Part shown: piece after piece, positions 55,853 through 62,491 of the stretch | Layout of the letters: each line of letters starts with the position of its first letter | Position numbering within the stretch: the first letter of the stretch is position 1 | DNA from: Candidatus Poribacteria bacterium | Lineage (GTDB): Bacteria > Poribacteria > WGA-4E > WGA-3G | DNA length: 64,000 nucleotides | Assembly (NCBI GenBank): GCA_022825825.1 | Contig: JAJDWA010000042.1 | Location: forward strand, 47,167-111,166 | Direction of reading: 5' to 3' | Notes under the pieces: model-generated | Database searches by the model: none | The model's input: the letters and a program-made list of their open reading frames with translations, nothing else | What the model was told of the DNA's origin: nothing | Program-made: the position numbers and the translations under genes

Positions 55853-56605
55853 CTATTCATCAGAAACTTTGCCCTCAGGTTTCTTTACGATACCAAGTTC
55901 TTTATAAATTTTTTCTATATTTTTTTCAAAGTCAGGCGGTAGTGGTGGGGCGGAGATATATTTTCTACCGCGTGCTTTCTCCCTTTTATTGACTTCTTTT
56001 AAATGTGCGGTAAGTTCCCCCATTGAATTGAATTTGGCAGCGAATTCTGCTTTCATCCGATAGATTTCCTCAAGGATCGGGTCGGTTGGTGGATCAGATT
56101 TCTCTTTCATCTTAATCTCCTCAATAAGGTCTATAGGTGTGCAAATGGTTGTGGGTTGAAATCCCGCACCTCTACAAACTCTGTTGATGTACTGCCGCTT
56201 GTTTTCATTGACAATATGTTTAAAATTCCAAGAAACAAGATAGTCAAGACTATAAACTGTGGCAATAGCGATATGTTGAGCGTCTTGAGGCGAGTTCTGT
56301 GGGACAGCACCAGCATCTATCAAAAACTGTGTGAGTCTATCCGCTGCCGGTGACATATCCAATCTTATAAAGTCGGCAATCGCCTTAAGCCGAAGTTGAG
56401 CTTCTTTTTCATCCCCACCTCTAATTTCGGTAATAACTATATCAGAAACAATGAACTCAAAGTTATCAAAATACTCATTCCATAACTGCCGAGTCGCTTC
56501 TTGTCGAGATAATACAAGGCTATTACGACTCGGGAGTGAAGTTAAATAACTGACTACTGATGTTTCAACATAGACTGTCGGTTTTATTGCAGCGTATTCT
56601 CTCAT
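55853..56605 (-). CDS. PIN-domain protein fused in frame to an antitoxin-like tail
   Basis: 250 residues. Residues 1-160 are a PIN ribonuclease domain: TVYVETSVVSYLTS, VSDIVITEIRGG, SPQDAQHIAIAT and YLVSWNFKHI carry the acidic residues of VapC-like toxins (the first acid is Glu). From the Met at 56110 the tail MKEKSDPPTDPILEEIYRMK ... GRKYISAPP is like short proteins normally encoded next to such PIN genes. GAGGAG stands six bases before that internal ATG, so the tail could also be made alone (85 residues). The start at 56605 has no clear ribosome binding site. Confidence 0.75.
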   Translation of the reverse strand: MREYAAIKPTVYVETSVVSYLTSLPSRNSLVLSRQEATRQLWNEYFDNFEFIVSDIVITEIRGGDEKEAQLRLKAIADFIRLDMSPAADRLTQFLIDAGAVPQNSPQDAQHIAIATVYSLDYLVSWNFKHIVNENKRQYINRVCRGAGFQPTTICTPIDLIEEIKMKEKSDPPTDPILEEIYRMKAEFAAKFNSMGELTAHLKEVNKREKARGRKYISAPPLPPDFEKNIEKIYKELGIVKKPEGKVSDE

Positions 56606-56636
56606 CAAGTAATGTTTTTATCAAAAGCGATTTTGT

Positions 56637-56669
56637 TTGCGAGGCACGAATGCCCCGCAAGACTTTTTT
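56637..56669. repeat. Hairpin TTGCGAGGCA-CGAA-TGCCCCGCAA with T tract
   Basis: 10-bp stem (one G-U when read on the minus strand, where the loop is UUCG). The T tract GACTTTTTT follows on the plus strand. Lies between the end of the molybdenum hydroxylase operon and the PIN gene; could end transcripts in the plus direction or be another dispersed palindrome. Confidence 0.55.
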
Positions 56670-56677
56670 AAGATAAA

Positions 56678-58978
56678 TTACGCTCCGTGTCCGTTATTCT
56701 TCAGTGCCTCAACAACCTTTTCAGGTTTGATCGGCAGTTCGGTAATACGGACACCGATGGCATCTCTAACGGCATTTGCCATCGTTGCCAATGTAGGTGT
56801 GATAGGTGGTTCACCAACACCTTTGGCACCGTAGGGACCATTGGGGGCAGGGACTTCAACGATAACAGATTCAACTGTCGGAAGGTCAGCAGAGGTTGGT
56901 ACACGGTAATCAACAAACCCAGGATTGATGTTTCCGTTTTCACCGTATTGCATCTCTTCCATCATAGCCCAGGCATAGCCTTGTACAGTGCCACCTTCAA
57001 TCTGTCCTTCAACCGCCATCGGGTTAATAGCAAAACCAACATCTTGAGAGGCAACAAGTTTCAGCACTCTCGTTCTGCCAGTGTCGGGGTCCACCTCAAC
57101 TTTAGCAATTTGCGCTGCAAGTGCAGGCGTGCTCGGTTGTCGTGCAAAGGAACCTTTACCAACGATGGGACCGCCTGTAGTAGAGAGGCTATACGCTGCA
57201 AGTTCCCCTAATGAAATAGATTTCGGCGGGTCTGCAGTGATAATATGAACAGCACCGTCTCTCAGTTCAAGGTCATCCGCATTTGTATTAAGTCTTTCAG
57301 CAGCAAGTTCAAGAATACGCCTGCGTGCATCTTCAGCAGCGAGTTTCGCGGTGTTCCCCATTGTAAAGGTAACAACGCTACCGCCTGAACCAGTAGAATA
57401 CGGGGCTGAATCTGTGTCACCACGGCGGATTGTGACATTTGCATACGGAATAGTCAAAATTTCAGCAATAATTTGTGTGATTGCTGTATCCGTCCCTGTG
57501 ATGTCCATAGAGCCGTGGAAAATTCGCGCGCTGCCGTCTTCGTGGACAGAGACATAAACACCACCGGGACCACAACCGTTCGTCCAATCACCAACTGCCA
57601 CGCCCCAACCTTGATTATCATTAGCTTCTCGATCCCACCATCCAGCTGCATCCGCAACAGCTTCCAAAGTTTCCTTGTAACCAACTTTAGGCTCACTCCC
57701 ACCAGCGGGGACAGAGTCACCCTCTTCGCGCATATTCATCAGGCGGAATTTGACTGGATCCATGCCAATCTGCTCAGCAATATCATCAAGCTGCGATTCG
57801 CCTGCGAAAATGGCTTGCGGTGCGCCCGGTGCCCTATAGGCAGCGGTACCAGATTTGTTGGTGTGTACGCCATAAGCATCTATCTTGATATTTGGAATCT
57901 TATAGACACCGCGAACTCGAATTGTACTGCCGATAGATGCACCTGAGACTGAACCGGAATCCCAGAAAGCAAGTGCCTGTCTTGCAAGAATATGTCCGTC
58001 TTTGGTTGCTCCGGTTTTCAGTTTGATAACGCATCCAGGTGCGGGTCTACCGTCAAGAAATTCCTCTTCACGCGTCATCTGTACCCGAACTGGACGTCCG
58101 GATTTCTGCGAGAGTAGCACGGCAGGAACATGCGTAATAATTACGCCAAAACGACCACCAAAACCGCCACCCATTGTTGTACCGATAACGTTAATCTGCG
58201 TCAATGGGATGCCGAGTGTGCCAGCAATACCTGAACGGATAGCAAACGGACCCTGCGTAGATGCCCAGACAGTTATCTTACCGGATGAGTCTGCACTGGC
58301 AACTGAAACGTGGGGTTCCATGTAGGTCTGATGAACACGCGGAATAAAGTATGTATCTTCAACGACTATGTCTGATTCAGCAAATCCTTTTTCAACATCA
58401 CCTGCTTCGGTATGGCTTTCAGCAGAAATATTATAGTAAACTTCATCGGCATATTTTTCTAATTCTGCTTCAAGTTCACGAATTTCATCGGAATTGCTAT
58501 CCACTTCATCAGCTAATTTCTTGATTTCGGCATTGATGTTTCTCCGATTTGGACCATCTTTTGTTGCATCACCGTGTAAGCGCGGAGCAGATGGCTTAAT
58601 TGATTCCATAACATCTTGCACAACAGGTAACACTTCATATTCAATCTTAATGAGTTCTGCAGCTTCTTCGGCAATATCGGGGTCGGTAGCAGCGACAGCG
58701 GCAAGTGGTTCACCTAAATAAAGCACCTTATCAGTCGCGAAGACACGACGTCCACTCGGTACATCGTCTTGCGTAATTATTGCCCTGACCCCAGGCAGTT
58801 TTTCTGCTTCGCTTGTATCAATACTGAGGATATTAGCGTGGGCATGTTGACTTCGGACGATTTTGCCGTAGAGCATTCCAGCGGGGTGCACATCCGCGCC
58901 GTATTGTGCGGCACCTGTCACTTTTTCAACTGCATCAACACGCGGTAACTTTTGACCGACAACACTATATTCTGACAT
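56678..58978 (-). CDS. Xanthine dehydrogenase family molybdenum-binding large subunit
   Basis: 766 residues. Catalytic subunit of a CoxL/XdhA-type molybdenum hydroxylase: VDAVEKVTGAAQYGADVHP, TMGGGFGGRFG (cofactor binding), TAAYRAPGAPQAIFAGESQLD, and GAKGVGEPPITP near the end with the active-site Glu. The CO-dehydrogenase signature AYxCSFR is absent, so the substrate is a purine, aldehyde or other heterocycle. An extra charged, coiled-coil-like segment of about 40 residues (INAEIKKLADEVDSNSDEIR and on, about 148-190) sits before GDVEKGF. Last of an FAD, Fe-S, zinc-ribbon, Mo gene order. Confidence 0.9.
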   Translation of the reverse strand: MSEYSVVGQKLPRVDAVEKVTGAAQYGADVHPAGMLYGKIVRSQHAHANILSIDTSEAEKLPGVRAIITQDDVPSGRRVFATDKVLYLGEPLAAVAATDPDIAEEAAELIKIEYEVLPVVQDVMESIKPSAPRLHGDATKDGPNRRNINAEIKKLADEVDSNSDEIRELEAELEKYADEVYYNISAESHTEAGDVEKGFAESDIVVEDTYFIPRVHQTYMEPHVSVASADSSGKITVWASTQGPFAIRSGIAGTLGIPLTQINVIGTTMGGGFGGRFGVIITHVPAVLLSQKSGRPVRVQMTREEEFLDGRPAPGCVIKLKTGATKDGHILARQALAFWDSGSVSGASIGSTIRVRGVYKIPNIKIDAYGVHTNKSGTAAYRAPGAPQAIFAGESQLDDIAEQIGMDPVKFRLMNMREEGDSVPAGGSEPKVGYKETLEAVADAAGWWDREANDNQGWGVAVGDWTNGCGPGGVYVSVHEDGSARIFHGSMDITGTDTAITQIIAEILTIPYANVTIRRGDTDSAPYSTGSGGSVVTFTMGNTAKLAAEDARRRILELAAERLNTNADDLELRDGAVHIITADPPKSISLGELAAYSLSTTGGPIVGKGSFARQPSTPALAAQIAKVEVDPDTGRTRVLKLVASQDVGFAINPMAVEGQIEGGTVQGYAWAMMEEMQYGENGNINPGFVDYRVPTSADLPTVESVIVEVPAPNGPYGAKGVGEPPITPTLATMANAVRDAIGVRITELPIKPEKVVEALKNNGHGA

Positions 58979-59032
58979 GCAATTCTCCTTTCACTTTCGT
59001 TAAGTTGTATCTATGTTAGCACTTGGTACATG

Positions 59033-59284
59033 TTATTCTTCTGCAACTTTGCTTGCAGCTGGGAGTTCTATTTTCCCTCGTCCAATAGCGGTATAGCATC
59101 TTTTACAAACTACGACGGTATCCTCACCTACCTCTATGCTATAATGATCAGGCAGTACTTTGACACCGGTCCGCTTACAAGCGGGACAAGTGCCGCGTCC
59201 ATTATTATATATACCTTCATGGACGGTTCCATTTGGATCAACGTATAAATGTCTTATACCTGATCCGCGACGTGTTTTTGCCAT
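59033..59284 (-). CDS. Small zinc-ribbon protein in the molybdenum hydroxylase operon
   Basis: 83 residues with two Cys pairs, CPAC and CKRC, about 25 residues apart (GTCPACKRTG, VVVCKRCYTAIG). A four-Cys zinc ribbon with a basic start (MAKTRRGSG). It lies between the iron-sulphur and molybdenum subunits, 54 bases upstream of the latter. No function is known to me; electron-transfer, assembly or regulatory roles are all possible. Confidence 0.78.
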   Translation of the reverse strand: MAKTRRGSGIRHLYVDPNGTVHEGIYNNGRGTCPACKRTGVKVLPDHYSIEVGEDTVVVCKRCYTAIGRGKIELPAASKVAEE

Positions 59285-59324
59285 GTTTTCCTCCTTTTTA
59301 ACTTATAACAGCATTTGCTGTTCT

Positions 59325-59840
59325 CTATGAAGTTGTACGTATCTCTTCTGCGGCTTGTAACACTGCTTCGAGTATCTTTGTGTACCCGGTACAACGGCAG
59401 ATATTTCCACCAAGTGCATGTCTGAATTCTTCTTCAGTCCGGTCAGGATTTTCATCTACAAGTACTTTTGATGCCATGATAAAACCGGGAGTACAAAAAC
59501 CGCACTGATAGCCGCCTGTGTCAATAAACGCTTGTTGAATAGGGTGTAGTTCACCATCACTGGCTAACCCTTCAATAGTGGTAATCTCTTTCCCAGAAAC
59601 GGTAACACCGAGCACCATACATGACGTAACGGCTTTGCCATCAACGATGACGGTGCATGCGCCGCAGTCCCCTGTGCTACACCCTTCTTTAGTACCTGTC
59701 AAACCGATTGTATCGCGAAGCACTGCAAGTAACGTTTTGCGCGGTTCAATCAGTAAATCGTGTTCATCACCGTTAACTGTTAAACTGACGGGATGTTTTG
59801 GCGTAGCTTGCAAGCCAAAACTTGTTGTAGAACGTGCCAT
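59325..59840 (-). CDS. (2Fe-2S) subunit of molybdenum hydroxylase
   Basis: 171 residues, CoxS/XdhC-type: a ferredoxin-like [2Fe-2S] site at the N-terminal half (CSTGDCGACTVIVDG ... SCM) and a helical second [2Fe-2S] site (QCGFCTPGFIMA and GNICRCTGYTKI). All eight Cys are present. Passes electrons from molybdenum to FAD. Between the FAD gene and the zinc-ribbon gene on the same strand. Confidence 0.95.
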   Translation of the reverse strand: MARSTTSFGLQATPKHPVSLTVNGDEHDLLIEPRKTLLAVLRDTIGLTGTKEGCSTGDCGACTVIVDGKAVTSCMVLGVTVSGKEITTIEGLASDGELHPIQQAFIDTGGYQCGFCTPGFIMASKVLVDENPDRTEEEFRHALGGNICRCTGYTKILEAVLQAAEEIRTTS

Positions 59841-59905
59841 ATTTTTCTCCTTGACTTAAATACGATGCGAGGTGAGAGCCAATCCTCGCGTAAATATGAA
59901 TGCTT

Positions 59906-60760
59906 TTACCTTGTTGCTCTGTCCAAAGCGTATTGGAGGGTTCGCCTTGTAAGGACATCAACCATCTCCTTGCGATGTTCAGCGGAGCATCGTAAATCAG
60001 AGATCGGACTGGTTGCGGCAGCCGCTGCTTCACCTGCTTGTTGCAGAAGTTCAGGTGTGGGTATTTTTCCTTTTAGTAGATTTTCTGCTTCTGTTGCGCG
60101 AATTGGTGTGGGGGCAACAGCAGCAAGTCCGATTCGTGCATCTTTAATTACACCGTTCTGCAAATTGACTGCAGAAGCCACACCGATAAATGCCAAATCC
60201 ATGACTTCACGGATTTTATGTTTGATATAGTGGGAACCAGATGCAGGACTCGGGAGATGGAATTGTGTAATTATCTCACCCGGTTTTAAGACAGTCTGTC
60301 CTGGACCGGTGAATAGCTCATTAATAGGTACAGTTCGTTCGTCATCAGCACCTATGATGTTGACCTGTGCATCAGCAACGAGCAACCCCGCAACCGTATC
60401 TGCAGCAGGGGAGGCGTGTGCAATGTTGCCACCGATAGTTGCAAGGTTGCGAATTTGGATAGAGCCGATTTCTGATGCGCCTTCCGCTAATGCTGTGTGA
60501 TATTGCTGTATATCTTTGGACAATTCAACTTCCCGCACTTTCGTCATCGTACCAATGGTAATGCTATTATCAGCATCGGTAGTAATGCCAGCTAAGTCTG
60601 GAATTTTCTGTAGACTTATTACAGATTGTGGCGTCTCGGTATATGCCTTCATGCCGATAACAAGGTCTGTGCCACCTGCAAGAAGCTGCGCGTGTTCTTG
60701 TGCAAACAAGCGGGACGCTTCTGCAAGGGTGGTCGGTTCAAAATACTCAAAATTTTTCAC
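59906..60760 (-). CDS. FAD-binding subunit of molybdenum hydroxylase
   Basis: 284 residues, CoxM/XdhB-type: FEYFEPTTLAEASRLFAQ, LLAGGTDLVIGMK and IRNLATIGGNIAHASPAAD (both FAD-binding), GEIITQFHLP, and a CO dehydrogenase flavoprotein C-terminal domain (KIREVMDLAFIGVASAV, ARIGLAAVAPTPIRA). First gene of the operon, with a good promoter about 95 bases upstream. Confidence 0.95.
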   Translation of the reverse strand: MKNFEYFEPTTLAEASRLFAQEHAQLLAGGTDLVIGMKAYTETPQSVISLQKIPDLAGITTDADNSITIGTMTKVREVELSKDIQQYHTALAEGASEIGSIQIRNLATIGGNIAHASPAADTVAGLLVADAQVNIIGADDERTVPINELFTGPGQTVLKPGEIITQFHLPSPASGSHYIKHKIREVMDLAFIGVASAVNLQNGVIKDARIGLAAVAPTPIRATEAENLLKGKIPTPELLQQAGEAAAAATSPISDLRCSAEHRKEMVDVLTRRTLQYALDRATR

Positions 60761-60852
60761 ATCTGTTCCTCCGTTTCATTTATCTCTTCAGGGTGTGGTG
60801 TCCCGTTTCTATCTTTTCTCGCTCCGTGACTACTTGATTATTTCCTATTATA

Positions 60853-60881
60853 AGGATACTCAATTATAGTGTAATTGTCAA
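60853..60881 (-). promoter_or_regulatory. Promoter of the molybdenum hydroxylase operon
   Basis: Minus strand TTGACA, 17-base spacer, TATCCT. Confidence 0.6.
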
Positions 60882-61240
60882 CCTAAATTCCTTGAGGAAT
60901 TCAGTGAATTCGGTTTGTTGGAGGTTCAATTTAGAATGTAATGGTTTAGGATAGTTTGGACAATTTCTGTCCGTTTGCTGTCCTTTTATCCTTTTCTGTG
61001 AGTCATGGATGGATTCATTACTCACAAAAAATAGAAAGGAACACATATCTGCACAAACTTATGGCACCGTGTCGGTGTGTGCTGCCATTTCTATAGCACA
61101 ATCTGTCCAAAGATTAAGCTCAGGACAGACGCAAATTGAATAAAGAATAGGCATATTTGCTGAAAAAATCGTTATTTTAGCTATTTAACCCCTTATCAGA
61201 GGAATTTTACGAAAAAAATGCATAATTTCGTTATTTTTTG

Positions 61241-61269
61241 TTGACAATTTCCGTACAATATTGTATAAT
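61241..61269 (+). promoter_or_regulatory. Consensus sigma70 promoter
   Basis: TTGACA, 17-base spacer, TATAAT: all twelve positions match. Transcription from here would give a leader of about 290 bases before the gene at 61567. Confidence 0.85.
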
Positions 61270-61332
61270 TGCTTGCAACGTTGAGAAATTTACGTATTCT
61301 ACGCATTTTTTAACGTTTAGGGGGTGCTTCCA

Positions 61333-61551
61333 ATGCACCGACAGTGTAAAATCCAACTCCACACTGCCGATGCTGAGCACTGCCGTATATTCAGAAGGTC
61401 TACGACAGCGCTGGTTTCTATTTTATCACGGAAATTCCGTTTTAATCAATGTATAATAGGGACCAGCTACCCCTACAAGGATAGCAAAACTTTCTCATTT
61501 TTACCTGCCCTTGTAGGCCTGTCTAAACAATTAACCTGCTTCATAATATGA
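61333..61551 (+). CDS. Possible small leader protein (72 aa)
   Basis: ATG at 61333, six bases after AGGGGGTG, within the leader of the consensus promoter; stop just before 61552, 15 bases ahead of the next gene. The product (MHRQCKIQLHTADAEHC ..., basic, four Cys, hydrophobic end) matches nothing I know and its composition is not clearly protein-like. The same bases fold into several hairpins, so this may be a structured leader instead. Confidence 0.3.
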   Translation: MHRQCKIQLHTADAEHCRIFRRSTTALVSILSRKFRFNQCIIGTSYPYKDSKTFSFLPALVGLSKQLTCFII

Positions 61552-61566
61552 ATAAAGGAGCACAAG

Positions 61567-61803
61567 ATGAGACAGTACTACAACCCACTTCTCATTTCAA
61601 TTATTATTGTTACGTTTATGATAACAAGCGGTTTGCTGCTGTTTGGCACAATAGATGCCACGCAAATAGACACGTCTGATTGTGAAGAACAATTCAAACG
61701 CGAATGTCCACTGAAAAAAGAAGTACCGAAACCGCACCTGATTTGTCCCAATCCGAGACAGCCTTGCACGCTGGATGAGACGGAAACAGTGACAACACAG
61801 TAA
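61567..61803 (+). CDS. Small exported or anchored Cys-containing protein
   Basis: 78 residues: one hydrophobic segment near the N-terminus (LLISIIIVTFMITSGLLLFG), then a polar tail with Cys residues in CEEQFKREC and ICPNPRQPC. Likely anchored in the inner membrane with the tail outside, or secreted. AAAGGAG before the ATG. First sure gene of a three-gene exported cluster; no family recognised. Confidence 0.65.
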   Translation: MRQYYNPLLISIIIVTFMITSGLLLFGTIDATQIDTSDCEEQFKRECPLKKEVPKPHLICPNPRQPCTLDETETVTTQ

Positions 61804-61816
61804 AGGAGAGATTGAC

Positions 61817-62491
61817 ATGTCAAAAAGAATGTCCTGGGGACTTGGTGTCCTCATAGTACTCGTGATTGCCGGCATCTCTTACATGTTCGCTGTGCAACAC
61901 GCAGAGATACAGCGGCTGAAAAAAGATGCTGCCGTAGCAGAAAAACTTTTGGAAGATAGTAACAAGCATCAAAACCAGGAACCCGACGTGGGCAATAAAC
62001 CGCCCGGTCCTGCCCAAGCGGGTTTTGAATGGGAATGGCACGGAGACCACTGGTGCGAAGTGCCTGTGGCACAAAGCGATGCACCGCATCAAACGCCTGA
62101 GTCAGAGAAAATCGTATTTACACCAGCGCGGAAATTGAATTTTCCAGATAAAACCCCTGAAAAGTTTCCGACAGAGGCAGAATTGCAAGAGATGGACCCA
62201 GAGGAACTCCTGCATTTGTCGAGACTATACACAAAGGCATCTAATGAATTGCGCAAAACTGATCCTGATCCTGATGCGGGAACTCGGTTGTATAACGCAA
62301 CGATTCCTATACTGCATAAAATAATAGATGCAAAACTGGATAGAGCAGCCGCAATATCAGCAGAGCAGACGAGAGAACATAGGAAGGAATTTCCGGTGCC
62401 TTGGAGTCGTCCAGCAACGGAAGAGTTGCCAGCAATGCGTATTGACACAAAACCGCCTAAAAAGGCATCAAATGAAGGAGGGAAACAATGA
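61817..62491 (+). CDS. Membrane-anchored protein of unknown function
   Basis: 224 residues. N-terminal anchor (WGLGVLIVLVIAGISYMF), a coiled-coil-like piece (HAEIQRLKKDAAVAEKLLED), a Pro-rich section with GFEWEWHGDHWCEVP (a WHGDHW motif that recurs in exported proteins of this type of organism), then a helical part (LQEMDPEELLHLSRLYTKAS). Ribosome binding site AAAGGAGAG. Its TGA overlaps the ATG of the next gene, so they are coupled. Confidence 0.72.
   Translation: MSKRMSWGLGVLIVLVIAGISYMFAVQHAEIQRLKKDAAVAEKLLEDSNKHQNQEPDVGNKPPGPAQAGFEWEWHGDHWCEVPVAQSDAPHQTPESEKIVFTPARKLNFPDKTPEKFPTEAELQEMDPEELLHLSRLYTKASNELRKTDPDPDAGTRLYNATIPILHKIIDAKLDRAAAISAEQTREHRKEFPVPWSRPATEELPAMRIDTKPPKKASNEGGKQ

Larger units (their letters stand above)
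60761..61332. other. Divergent intergenic region
   Basis: The region between the molybdenum hydroxylase operon and the right-hand cluster. It holds a promoter toward each side (60853-60881 minus, 61241-61269 plus). Copies of CTGTCC or its reverse occur at 60958-60962 (GGACA), 60967-60972, 60978-60983, 61103-61108 and 61123-61128; the last two form a hairpin with 7-base arms. No RNA gene or protein gene seen in 60882-61240. Confidence 0.55.

Noticed and set aside
60882..61240. Search for a tRNA or other RNA gene in the large gap
   Set aside because: No cloverleaf, no GTTCRA-type T arm in context and no known RNA motif was recognised.
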